From positions 7,890,545 to 7,954,544 of the forward strand of contig CM020620.1 in NCBI GenBank assembly GCA_009829735.1: 64,000 bases of DNA, written 5' to 3'. The position numbers were made by a program, and so were the translations under genes. Positions 30,484 through 41,412 of this stretch are shown in pieces. The notes beneath the pieces were generated by a model. That model did no database searches. It saw only the letters and a list, made by a program, of their open reading frames with translations, and was not told the origin of the DNA. The stretch comes from Pyropia yezoensis (lineage: Eukaryota > Rhodophyta > Bangiophyceae > Bangiales > Bangiaceae). How positions within the stretch are numbered: position 1 is the first letter of the stretch; each line of letters begins with the position of its first letter.

Positions 30484-32853
30484 ATGTCGGACCCCCAGGT
30501 ACCCGGGGGAGAGGACGACCTCCTGCCTGAAGAGGGGGAAGAGGTGATGGTGGACGACGTTCCCGTCTCCGCCACCGCCGCCGAGTGCTTCCTAGCGAGC
30601 TCGTCGGAGGACGAGGACGACCGGGTGACCGTTCGTGTGGCCCCGGACGGCGCGCCGGGCGGGTTGTCGTTCGTGTGTAGCGGCACGACGGCTCCGTCGG
30701 GTGGCGGACAACCGCGTGCAGCGGTGGCTTCTACCGCTTCTCCTCCGGCGGCCCGGATGAATTCTGTCGCCGGTACCGGCGTGGCTCTACCTCAAGACGG
30801 TGTCGCCGGCGTGGCGGATGGTGGTGGCGGCACCCCGGCCAGCCCGGCGGGTCAAGACGGCGCGGGTGCCCGCCCAGTTGGTGTGTCCGCTGCGGCGGGT
30901 AGCGGGTCTACCCGTGCTGCCCCCGTGGTACCCACGTCGGGTCCGGGTGGCAGCGATGCTCTGCCCGCGGTGCCGCGGGCGTCTGGTGGTCAAGGTGGGT
31001 CTACACCGATGGCAGTGGACTCCGGTAGTTACTCCGGGCGGGCGCCCGCCCTTCTTCTTCCTCCTCGGCCGCGTGCGACTCCGGCGCCGGCCCCTCTTCC
31101 GGTGGGGCATCCCCCGGCGCCCCCTATTCTTCCTGGTCCTGCCCGGGTTGCCCCGTTGGGTGGCGGCGTCGCCGTGGCGGCGGGTCAACCCGCCATGTCG
31201 ATGTTCGACTTGGTGGCTCGGGTTCGAGGCCTGACTGTGCAAGAGTCAATGAAGTCCGATGGGCGGATGCGGGTGGACTTTCACCTGCCCCATCCCCGTG
31301 GAGAGTCCTCCCGGCGCGTCAAGGTGGACCCGAGTTGGGAGCGGGAGTTGGTGCGGCTGGTCAACCAGCCGAACGCGGTGCGGTTGGAACACCATTGGAT
31401 CCTGAGTCAGCCGGACGACCGGCATGCGCAGCTCTGGCGCACTCGGGTGGGACGGGGTGAGGTCTACCTCGACCCCGCCTTCGGGGTATGCGACCTGATT
31501 GCCCCCGCGTTGCCGCGGGAGATTGACTACCCGGCTAGTGCTCGGGGGATTGCGGCGGCGGCGGAGCCGGTTGCGTTTGGGGAGACGGTGGGCAGTACCG
31601 GTCGGTATCCCGACTTTGATTACTACCCGGGGGTATCCCCGTATCTGTCGTTGACGGCCCCCTACCCGCCTATGGCGGGGTTGAAGTCGGCGTCGAGCTG
31701 GCGACGTAACCATGGTGTCATGGCGGATGCGTTTCGCACGGATATAACGTGTTCGTTGCAGACCGGCAACGGTCGTGCGCCGGTATACACTCCCGTGCGC
31801 CCGCCGCTATGGCAGGAGGGGTGGGAACCCGCCCCTGCTTTCCGGTTTGACACCGGCTCCTGTCTCCGATACTTCGGGAGTGTGTTGGCCTCCCGGCCGG
31901 TCCACCCGTTGCAGGGTACCTTCACCCTTGAGGTTACCCTCGGGCAGGCGTCCTCCTTCTTGCTGTCCGTCCGCCGGCAGGGGCGCCTGTTTCATCTTCC
32001 GACGGGTGTCCGTCGGCACATCGCGCAGTTGGGCGTGGATCTGATAGCTGCCAAGACCTGGTTGGCCCGGGAGTTCGAGGCCCTGCTGGCTGTTCACGAT
32101 GCCGTGAACTGGGCTGGGGTGTTGGCCCTTCCCCCGTACCGGGACCCGCAGGCTGGGGCTACCCCCTTGCCTCGTCACTCGTTGCGTATCCGGCGTACTC
32201 AGCCGGGTGAGCCTAGTTGCCATGGGTGGGCGTCCACCGAGGCCGTTCCTGACCTGGGTATTCCCATGGTTATCCATGACCCTCTTCAGGTCCTTGCCCC
32301 GTGGTTCGGTAACCCGATACCAGCGGCGGTTGGCCGTCGTCCCCGAGAGTGGGGCTCTGCGGGTGGGGAGCGTGAGGTGTCCCGTCGTCGGGCGGAGCCC
32401 CGCCGGGGTTACGGTAAAGCCCCTTCGGTGGGGTCCTACCGGGCCTCATATCAGGCGCCACCGGCTCCGGTGGTGGCCGTGTCGGCTCCTGTGGCTCCTC
32501 TGGCTGCGCCAGTGTCCGCTCCCGCCCCTGTCATACAAGACGGGAGCCCCCGTCTCTGGTATGAGGGCGTTGACGCCCTTGTTGCCCGCGCAATGCGGGA
32601 GGGTCTCTCTGTTAGCTGGGGGGATATCCCCCCAGGTGCTGCGCTGGTTGGGTCAGCGCGTTGCTTCGGTGGTGTGCTTGACCGCCTCCAGAAAGCTCTG
32701 GAGGACGTGGAGGCTGGCCGCAGCACCCTCGTCCAGCTATGCACCGAGGTAGTTCGGGTGATTGACCGTCGTGAGATTGCCGACCGGTGGAGCACGGAGG
32801 TATACGCGCTTACGCGTGAGTGGCCTCCCTCGGGCAGTGGGTCTACCCATTGA
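30484..32853 (+). CDS. opposite-strand ORF of element B (789 aa), intact, unknown family
   Basis: ATG at 30484 in GCACCATGTCGG; the frame is open to 32853. The N-terminal ~240 residues are acidic at first (EDDLLPEEGEE) and then Pro/Gly/Ala-rich. The middle (about 240-620) looks globular: FDLVARVRGLTVQESM, RVGRGEVYLDPAFGVCDL, RYPDFDYYPGVSPYL, WRRNHGVMADAFRTDI, and a segment around LQGTFTLEVTLGQASSFLL. A Pro/Ala linker precedes the last ~100 residues, which hold the C-terminal module (FGGVLDRLQKALEDVEAG, IADRWSTEVYAL). There is no signal peptide, membrane segment or known catalytic motif. The reading is opposite to gag-pol of its own element, with the two 3' ends converging on the palindrome array. 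Staying open over 789 codons while gag and pol of the same copy are frameshifted is noteworthy. Confidence 0.82.
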   Translation: MSDPQVPGGEDDLLPEEGEEVMVDDVPVSATAAECFLASSSEDEDDRVTVRVAPDGAPGGLSFVCSGTTAPSGGGQPRAAVASTASPPAARMNSVAGTGVALPQDGVAGVADGGGGTPASPAGQDGAGARPVGVSAAAGSGSTRAAPVVPTSGPGGSDALPAVPRASGGQGGSTPMAVDSGSYSGRAPALLLPPRPRATPAPAPLPVGHPPAPPILPGPARVAPLGGGVAVAAGQPAMSMFDLVARVRGLTVQESMKSDGRMRVDFHLPHPRGESSRRVKVDPSWERELVRLVNQPNAVRLEHHWILSQPDDRHAQLWRTRVGRGEVYLDPAFGVCDLIAPALPREIDYPASARGIAAAAEPVAFGETVGSTGRYPDFDYYPGVSPYLSLTAPYPPMAGLKSASSWRRNHGVMADAFRTDITCSLQTGNGRAPVYTPVRPPLWQEGWEPAPAFRFDTGSCLRYFGSVLASRPVHPLQGTFTLEVTLGQASSFLLSVRRQGRLFHLPTGVRRHIAQLGVDLIAAKTWLAREFEALLAVHDAVNWAGVLALPPYRDPQAGATPLPRHSLRIRRTQPGEPSCHGWASTEAVPDLGIPMVIHDPLQVLAPWFGNPIPAAVGRRPREWGSAGGEREVSRRRAEPRRGYGKAPSVGSYRASYQAPPAPVVAVSAPVAPLAAPVSAPAPVIQDGSPRLWYEGVDALVARAMREGLSVSWGDIPPGAALVGSARCFGGVLDRLQKALEDVEAGRSTLVQLCTEVVRVIDRREIADRWSTEVYALTREWPPSGSGSTH

Positions 32854-33164
32854 GGAGTGTTATTGTTTGTACGGGAGAGGGACCCGGTGGCCGTTATGGT
32901 AGCCGGGTAGTAGTGAGTACAAACTCATCCCCTTAGGGGGCATTGCTTGCCTCTGTTTGCTGCCCAGGGGAGTACCCCTTCTGGCTCAGTGGTGCCTTGC
33001 CTCCCGTCCAACTTCTTCCGGTTGGTTCATGCTTGGGAAGGTCATCCTCCCTCACTTTGTGCCTTGGCTTGGGGAGGTCATCCTCCCGTGTAAGCCCCCT
33101 AGTTACTTCGATACTATCGAAGCTAGCCTTTACCTTTAAGTTAACTTATTAAGGTTCAGGCTTT

Positions 33165-33285
33165 ACTTAGTTATCTAAGCTTGACTCTACTTAGTTGCCT
33201 AAGCTTGGTTCGACTTAGAAACCTAAGTCTGATTTGACTTAGAAACCTAAGTCTGCCGTAACCATGTCACACCCTACTTAGTAGG
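33165..33285. repeat. palindrome array between convergent ORFs (element B)
   Basis: Counterpart of 7532-7652: four CTTAG/CTAAG hairpins at about 24-bp spacing, then CCTACTTAGTAGG at 33273-33285. Some arms differ from A (TAGTTATCTAAG, TAGTTGCCTAAG), but pairing is largely kept. Confidence 0.65.
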
Positions 33286-33331
33286 TATAAGCCTCACCCC
33301 CCAACAGCCGAAGTCGGTGTCGGTTGGGTTG

Positions 33332-36300
33332 TTACAGTAGGCGTCGTCGCCTCCTGTAAGGCATGAGGAGTTGGCGGGGTATATTTGCCGCCTGTTCCCA
33401 GGTGGGTGGGTCGTATCCGACCCACATAACCTTGACGTACCAGGGTCCTGGTAGGTTCGGGTCGGTGTGTCCGACCACGCTCTCTACTTGGTATGGAATC
33501 CCATCCGGTCCCACCGGGTCATCTAACCGGTGGGTTGTAAGAGCTTCATGTAGCAACCCAGCCGGTACCGGCTGAGGCTGTTCCGGCTTCGGAGCAGGTG
33601 TGACATCATTCACACTGATGCGTTGGATCTCCGTATCGGAGTGTAAGATAACAGAGTGGTCATCTCTGTGGAGGATCTGGTACGGTCCCTTGACCGGTTG
33701 CATGAGCTTGTTCCCCCGGAACTTCTGGTGTCTGATATAGACCCAGTCACCTGTCATCAGGGTAGCGTTGCGCACCCGTAGCCGGGTGTCAAAGTTCCTC
33801 TTGTATCGAAGTTGTGTTCTGTCAAGGGCACCCTTGAGCTTCGGAATCATCCACGATAGCTTGGCCAACCAAGCTAGGTGGATACGTTCGGCCGGTCGGC
33901 CTTTCGGTGTATCATACCGAGTGCACCTGCCTGGCGGCAGCGTCAGGTTACCGACGCCTAGTGGCATGACCCACTCCAGTGGAGCGATGTTCGTGCTCCG
34001 ATGTGGCCTGGCATTGTATGCCAGGGTGAGTATGGACAGAAGCCTGTCCCAAGTGTTCGTGTGCTCGGCCACGTAGCACTGTAGCATCTTAACGATGGTG
34101 CGGTTGAACCGCTCCACCTGCCCGCTGGTTTGCGGGTGGTAGTCGGATGCCCGACGTGGTTCGATACCAAACATGCCCAGGACCTTAGTGCAGAAGGCTG
34201 ACGTAAGGTTTGCTCCGTTGTCGGAGAGGAGTTGCTTCATGACTCCGTATGCACTGATCCAGTGGTCAACCACTGCGTTCATGATCGTGTATGCCGTATC
34301 ATTCGGGATGGCTGCCGCTCGTGACAGCTTAGTGAAGCGGTCAGACATGACCAGGATGTACCTGTTCCCTTCTTCCGTTACCGGAAGTGGCCCGAGTATG
34401 TCGATAGCGACTTGCTCGTTGGGCCCATCGGGTGGGAATAGCTTCATGGCAGACGCCTGCCTATGTAGACTCATGCGGTTACGCGCACAGGGGCTGCATC
34501 CCCTTACGTGGTCGACCACGTCGACGGCCATTGCTGGCCAGTAGAAGAACCTTCGCATTGCTGCGAACATACGTGAACCCCTCGGGTGTCCGGCTGTAGG
34601 GTTCTCGTGTTCTCGTTCCATGACGGCTTGCCGTAAGGACACGGGAACCACGACTTGATGTCGTCCATCGGCGGGTGCCCGCCGGTATATGAGTCCGTCC
34701 TCATTCTCGGAGAAGATGCCGGCCGTGTTGGCCCGGAGGTTAGCGCGATGACGTCTACAGTCGTCGTCATTGGATTGTGCCTCGCGGAAGTCCGCGAGAG
34801 TTAGTGGGCATGCTCGGTGTGCCCTGGTATGGTCAACCATACCTTGGGTAGCGTTACCCACCATGCAGACCGGTACCACCGGGATGTCCTCGTCCACCGG
34901 GCGGGTATCCCCGCTCGGGGTGTCGAGTCGAGACAGCGCGTCTCCGAGGTGGTGGGTTGACCCAGCCTTATACACGGTACGGTAGTCGTGCTCAGCCATC
35001 TTCAGCCTCCATCGGGCTAGCCTCCCATGGCTATCGGAATCCTTGTCACCAAGGTTGAAGAGCCATCGTAGGGGTTCGTGGTCGGACCTCACGATGAACC
35101 TGGAGCCCTCCAGGTATGGACGGAGCAGTTGTACTGCCCATATAACTCCGAGGCACTCACGCTCGGTGGCACTATAGTGACGCTCAGCCGGGTTGAGTGT
35201 CCGGCTGAAGTACCCTACCGGACGTAGGTCCGGGATAACGTTATCGGAACCGATCAACGTCTCTCCCTGTAACAGGGTGCATCCCACTTGTGTATCACAC
35301 GCATCGACATCGATGACGAAGGTACCCCGTCGGTGCGGTAACGCAAGGACGGGTGGGGATAGTAGGGCTCGCTTCAGCGACTCGAATGCCTCCTCTTCGC
35401 TAGGCGAAGGGGGTTGGAGTACCTTGGGCAGGGTACTGCTCGTTTGAACCGTTAACGGTTTAGCTATCCGAGCGAAGTTCTTGACGAACCATCGGTATAC
35501 GTTGCACATTCCCAGGAAGCTCTTGAGCTGCGTCTGGGTGTTAGGGAACCGGGCACCCCGGAGTGCCCGGGTATTGGCTTCGAGTACCCCTAGTTTACCA
35601 GGGGTTATCTGGTGGCCCAGATACTCGACCGTCTGTTGGAAGAAGGCGCACTTCTTCAGACGCAGGGTTACCCCGGCGTTCCGTAAGAGGGTGAGTACCT
35701 CGTCAACATGTTGCACATGGTCATCTATGTTACGCGAGAAGACGATGACGTCATCGAGGTACACTAGGCAGTTACGCCACTTCACCCCCGACAGTATAAT
35801 GTCGATAGCCCGCTGGAATGTAGCGGGGGCGTTGGACAATCCGAAGGGCATCCATAGGAACTCGTACACTCCACTGTGACAGACGAATGCCGTCTTGGGT
35901 ATATCCTCGTCCGCCACCGGGATCTGCCAGTATCCGGCATTGCAGTCGATGGTGGTAAACACCGTAGCCTCCCCCAGGGAGTCGATGCATTCATCCATCC
36001 TTGGTAAAAGGTATGAGTCCTTCTTGGTAACCAAGTTGAGGCGTCGATAATCGATGCAAAACCGAGGAGTTTGATCCTTCTTCGGCACAATAACGACTGG
36101 GGCACCCCATTCCGACATCGAAGGTCGGATCACCTTAGCTTCACTCATCCTCTTCACTTCTCCATCAACGATCTCTCGTTGCATAGGTCCCGCTCGGTGC
36201 GGTTGTGACCGGGCGGGGCGTGCGCCTGGGTCCAGGTCAATACGATGTTGGGTTGCCCCAATGGTACCCAAGGCTCCGCCGGTCCACATGACGTCATGTT

Positions 36301-37511
36301 TTCTTAACATCCGTCGTACCCCGTCGGCTACCGAAGGGGGAAGCTGGTCGAGGTCAGCCTCGGCCAGTGCCTTCAATGCTTCTTGGTCCTTCGGCGGAAT
36401 ATCCGCCGGTAATGATGGTCGACTAGGCTTCCCGTCATCGGGTTGCTGTCGCTCGGTGGTCTCGGCGACCGCCAGCACCTCAAGTGGTTCCACTTGACCT
36501 TCCTTGTCAGGGGTAAGGATATCTCCTTCGTAGAGCTCGGAAATCCCGAGGATAGTTCCCTTCGGGAGGGTGACTGCCTTGCGGCGACAGTTCGCCATCA
36601 CTAGGAGGGACGACCCTCCTGATGGGAGGTCTATGAGACCGTCGGCCATGGTCAACCCATGGCGCTTGTACGTCCGCAGGTTGGACTTGACTCTGCAGAT
36701 GCCTGCGAGGTCACAGTTAACCGGGAGGACTGTCTCCGACAACGGCTCAAAGCGAGTTCGCCTGGCCAACCGAAGTGTCTTCGGCTCGACACTTGCGTAC
36801 ACCTCAGCCACGTTAACGTGGCTCCCTTGTAGCGTCAGGTCCCTGACGATAGCCGTGTGTCTTCGCTTCGTCCCGTCGGCTTCTTGAAGCTCGACGGTCC
36901 TCCGGCCTGGCCGGATTGCATCAACGTGAACGTTGATGAAGGTGCACCCCAGTATGCAGGGCACCGATAGGGTCTCACACACCAGGAAGTCGACTTCCGT
37001 GGTGAGTTCCCCGATGGTAACCTGCAGCGACATCGCTGCGGTCGTACGAATGAGGCGACCATTCGCGTCCTTGATGGTGGGTCCCCGAGTCACTCTGACT
37101 CGCGGAAGCCACTCGTCCGGAAGGGTATCCTTCCGGATAAGGTTGGGTCCAGCTCCTGTATCCAGTACAGGGTAGTACGATCGTGTCGACGGGGGTCAAC
37201 CTCCAGTGTGGCTGATACCTTGAAGTTCTCCAAGGTGAACAGCACGTGGCCTACACCGATATCCGGTGTGGCTCGGGCATCCTGAACAGGGCCCTTGTCT
37301 GGTTCCATGTGACGGGGCTTCCCGTCCTCTCCTCCCAACCTTGGAGGTTGGTCATCAATCCCCTGACGCCGTGTCGTCGGGGCCGGAAGGTGTACCCGGG
37401 GGCTGATGCGGCGTCGGCTCAACCGCGCTCTCCGTGGGGCTTTCCCCGCGGTACTCCGGGGTGGCTTGCTTGGGTTACCCCAGCGCCCCCCGGTCATCCT
37501 TCCTCTTACTC
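33332..37511 (-). pseudogene. pol: Pol of element B, one frameshift
   Basis: Closely similar to A pol: RT with YLDDVIVFSRN, RNase H with IDVDACDTQVG, integrase finger, D-D35-E core, chromodomain KVMWVGY. The frame from the slip site runs to 37090. Near 37190 one base is missing relative to A, upstream of the protease Asp, so the protease and everything after it (33332-37093, 1253 codons) is in another frame. Confidence 0.92.
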
Positions 37512-39688
37512 GTTTCCCGCCCTTGGTAGGGTGCTGTCCGCCGGGACATCCGTCTGAGGAGGTGCCTCCTCGACGGCCAGTACTCCCCCTGGAGCTGGCT
37601 GCCTACCCGGTGCGAGTCCGGGTGCTCTGGCGGGATACCTCCCAGTGGAAGCCTTGCGCTGCGCCGCTGCCCGCCGAGACTCCCCGGGGATGAGTGGGCA
37701 GGACGACACCCAGTGTTGGGGATCCCCACACAACATACATCCGGACGTGCCGGTCCCCCCTTGAGTTCGCATCGGGGTAGCCCCGTAGCTGCGGTTGCCT
37801 CCCTCGGGCGCCCGAGGGCCTGCTCCCTGGTAGGCCTTGGGTCTTTGGGTCAACCGGAACATGGACTCCCCCAACCGGTTGGGTCGGCCCGCAATCTGCG
37901 GAGGTGCCTCCGTACGTACTGCCCATGTAGGCAGGGGCTGGTGGGGGTTACCCGTAACCGGGGCATACCCCGTAGTCCGCACATACGGGACGCGCCGTCC
38001 CGCTCCCTCGTTGACCTGGAACTGGGTCCCAGCCGGGGCGATGTACGCTACCGTACCATGCTCATCCATCACCGGCGTCGCCGGTAGCAACAGGTGGCCC
38101 TGTTGGTCAACTAGAGGTTCATCCTCGCCCGTAGGAGTATGTTCGGTCGCCACCAGTACTGGTGCGGCCTTACGTTCCACCTTCTCTTGCCTCGGTACCG
38201 GGGTAAGACTGGGCTTGCCCCCCTCACCCTTGGGCTTTGAGGCAAGAGCACACTCCGGGTGAAGCACCCGGTAGGCGTCCCCCAGGGACTTGCACATATG
38301 CATCAGTCGACTGAAGTTCGTCCGTGCCGTGTTGGCGCCCCGTGCGGATATCCGCACGTAGTTGGGTACTCCTGCGAACAGGATGGCTCGTAGCTCCCCT
38401 TCACAGAGGAGCTTCCCCAGCTCGTAGTCGAGCTCTTGGATCCGGCGTCCAAACATCTCCTCATCCTCCCAGCTCTGGGCGGTGGCAGTGCGCAGGGCCC
38501 GGTAGTGGTCCTCGCACTTGTCCTCACTGAGGTGGCTGCTCAGCCGCTCCTTAAGAATCCCACGGTAATCTATGGGGGTGGCGGCGACCCTCATTCCCGG
38601 CATCGGGGATGCCTGGCGAAGGATGCCTCGCACCCGTTCATCAACAAAGAACGGGAGGATCTCCAGGGCCAGCCCCTCGTTAACGAGGGCCTTGTCCGCG
38701 GCTGCCTTGAAGCTAGTCAAGAAGCCGATGACTGCCAACGGGCGTCCGTTCGGCCCTCCGAACATAGGAACTCCCTTCATAAGGGTCTGCATAGAGCGGA
38801 TCGCCCGATGCGACGTATTACGCATCGATTCCGATACGGTGGTAGAGCGGTCCTCCAAACGATAACGTTCGGGAGTCAGTACCGACCTGAAGACTTCGTT
38901 GACGATCTCCGTGTCAGCGTCCTGGGTATCCAGTCGCTTAGCCAGTTGATGAGCAAACTCATCGGACTCCATCCGCTTCAGTAGGCTCGCAGTTACCTGC
39001 GCGGTCATAGCTTCCACCACTGACGGTGGTACTTCAGGCGTCGGCACCTCGGGAACCCGAGCTGCCTGGCCTCCTTCGTCGTGGGGATACTGTGAGAGGG
39101 TACCCCCTCCCCCAATAACCAACTCTCCACCGCCGTAAGTATCCGCCGGGTCGTGTCCGCGGAGTCCGCTTCGGGTGCTCCGAGTGTATCGCTCCGTGTG
39201 ACTCCGTTCCAACTCTGCCGACGAGTCGGATCCATACCCCATTGTGTCCGGGGGTCGTCCAGGAGTAGCAACACCGGGGTTGACCCTGGTGGACTCCGAA
39301 AGTAGTCCGGCCGGTTCGAACCGTACCGGTGTGGGAGGAACACGACGGGGTCCCGTCGTGTGGCGTGTTGACATCAACACTGCCATTGCGTCCTCCGTCC
39401 GATCTTGACGGGCGTCGAGCCCGGAAAACCGGGCCTCGATGCGGGCCAATGATGCCATCAGGGAATCCCCTGGTGAAGGAGGCGGCGGAGTGAGGTCGGT
39501 CGACGACAGTTGAGGCGGGCCCCGCCTCCTGCCGTCCGAGCCGTGCCAAACGTCGATCCGGCACCGGAGAGCATTGGCGTCTCAATGTTGTCGATCGGGT
39601 TCCCGATCTCGGTTCCCGTAGTCACCTCCGGAGTCGGCGTCGACGCCGATCCGTCATCTTGAACGTTCCTCGTCTCTTGGGTAGACAT
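37506..39688 (-). pseudogene. gag: Gag of element B, one frameshift
   Basis: The start ATG at 39688 corresponds to 1127 in A. Near 39520 a run of G is one base shorter than in A, moving the N-terminal ~55 residues out of frame. From about 39458 the capsid and zinc knuckle (CMLCGDPQHWVSSC) are open to 37506. Confidence 0.9.
37512..37518 (-). promoter_or_regulatory. -1 ribosomal frameshift heptamer, element B
   Basis: GGGAAAC on the - strand, in phase with gag and followed by GAG TAA (gag stop 37506-37508). Confidence 0.75.
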
Positions 39689-39894
39689 AGTCACAATCAG
39701 TCAACCGACGTAACAATCACCACGAATAAGAGAGCGAGGGGGTAGATTGGGGAGAGTAACAGTAGATCACAGTCAAAGGTAAAAACTCAACACAATCGAT
39801 CAGGTCGCAACACCACGAGTACAAGAAAAGGACCGGATCCCTATCCGTGTGCCAGGGCCGAAGACGGCGTCACCACAAGGGTGACGGAAACCCG

Positions 39895-39912
39895 TCCCCT
39901 GCTGCTCCACCA
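39895..39912 (-). other. primer-binding site of element B
   Basis: TGGTGGAGCAGCAGGGGA on the - strand, one base inside the 5' LTR. Confidence 0.85.
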
Positions 39913-39913
39913 A

Positions 39914-40276
39914 TGTAGCACAATAGGAATCCGTCGCACGTCCACTCTCAGGGAACACTCACCAAGGGGGATCGGCACCAACGTCACCGGGAGGCCAAGG
40001 TTGCTGTCCTTGGAGCGCAAGCCACGGGACCAAGATGGGAGCCCAGATGGGAGGGGTTTGTTGTTCTACCTTGGCCGGCGGTGGATTCGCCGCCGGCCCC
40101 CACGTTATAAACCCTCGGAGACACTACTAACTACCCTCCACCCCAAGATGCAAGTCCCTCTGGTCATACGTAACTTATAGATACCGTGACCAGTACGAAC
40201 TATCAAATTGAAAGTTAAGGGTTAGACGTAGCCCCCCTAATACTAGGGTTACAATACGGCCAACCATTTTGCTACA
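39914..40276 (-). repeat. 5' LTR of element B
   Basis: 363 bp, TGTAGC...GCTACA, followed by the target duplication CTTTG at 40277-40281. Confidence 0.97.
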
Positions 40277-40281
40277 CTTTG

Positions 40282-40632
40282 ACGGCCCTCACCAGTACGA
40301 AGATCCCCGACCCGCTGCCCGAGTTTACGAAGGAGCAGCTGCGGGCCTTCGAGGACCTCAAGTAGAGCCTGACCTACACACCCATTTTGGCCCTCCCCCG
40401 ACGAAAGGGGCAGTACACGGTTGACACGGACGCCAGTGCTACCCAAGTTGGTTGTGTCCTACTCCAAGAGCAGCCAGAGGGTGGCCTCAAACCTGTTGGG
40501 AACTGGAGTCGGTTCCTGTCGCAAGCCGAGAAGAACTACAGCAACACCGAGCGCGAATGTCTGGCCGTAGTGTGGGCCCTCTTCCTCCTGCGGCCCTACC
40601 TCTTGGGTACACGTTTCATCGTCAGGACCGAC
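40282..40632 (+). pseudogene. pol: Pol of element F, RNase H segment
   Basis: Continues in frame from 29529: tether region, then RNase H with VDTDASATQVGCVLLQ and TERECLAVVWALFLLRPYL, ending at FIVRTD where element E is inserted. An in-frame TAG at 40363-40365 breaks the tether. CCGAC (40628-40632) is the left target duplication of E. Confidence 0.88.
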
Positions 40633-41202
40633 TGTTGCATCCCTGGCCCCGACTTGGCGCCGACCCGGGCCTGCGACCAGAGGGCACCAAGTGCCAGAAC
40701 ACGCCCGCTGTGTGGTTATGGTTGGCGGCCGTGGCCCGTGCCCGGCACTGGGATGCGGTGGACTACGCTACCCACACGTGAGAGAAGGATGTCTGATGGG
40801 TTTTGCATATTTGTGAGGGACTTGATTTTAGAGAATTTGAGTGTGAGATTAGTGAGTGGGAATAGAATTAGTAGCGATAGTGGCCCCCGACCTGACGAGG
40901 TTAGACTCGGGTCGGGGCCACTCGGGGGTATGGGGGGGCTACCTGGCCAACGTGCCGAGGATCCCCCAGATGCACCTTAAGAGGGACAGCGAGGCGCCCT
41001 TGGCCCGCGCCCTCAGGAAAAAGACAACTGCGCGCTTGCTTTCCTCTTCTCCGTGTGCACTACCGTGCGAATCTGTTTGCTCTGCGAGCAGGCACGTGAG
41101 GCAACAGGCAAACCATTCTCGTAGTTCCCCTTTCTGTGTTACCTGTCCCTTTCCTCCGAGGGATATTGACAGGTGTCGGAGAGGATCGAGTTTTATACCA
41201 TA
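40633..41202 (+). repeat. 5' LTR of element E
   Basis: 570 bp, starts TGTTGCATCC (one base off TGTAGC) and ends ATACCATA (one base off CCACA). It contains the family-2 hairpin at about 40879. Confidence 0.92.
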
Positions 41203-41206
41203 TATT

Positions 41207-41224
41207 TGGTGGAGCAGCAGGGGA
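41207..41224 (+). other. primer-binding site of element E
   Basis: TGGTGGAGCAGCAGGGGA, four bases after the LTR, as in C. Confidence 0.82.
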
Positions 41225-41412
41225 TCTGGAGTGTTTGAGAAGAGACATTTGGTAGGAGCGGTTGGGTTGTTCCTGTTCTGTCTTTTTCTGTGGTTCGGGG
41301 GTTATTTGCACCCGTTCTCGGGAATCCCATTCCCGGCTCCCCAATCCCTCTCTTGTGGTCTTGCGATCTTTGGACACGCAGGCAACTGGACTGTGGCTGT
41401 CAAGAGACCAAC

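Larger units (their letters stand above)
29530..40276 (-). mobile_element. Element B: complete 10.7-kb Ty3/gypsy element (family 1) with both LTRs
   Basis: Two 363-bp LTRs (about 8 substitutions between them) and a 5-bp target duplication CTTTG (29525-29529 and 40277-40281) in the pol of F. In element orientation (- strand): LTR, PBS, gag, pol, palindrome array, opposite-strand ORF (which therefore reads on the + strand), polypurine tract (AAGGTGGGGA on the - strand next to 29893), LTR. Gag and pol each have one single-base frameshift; the opposite-strand ORF is intact. Confidence 0.97.
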
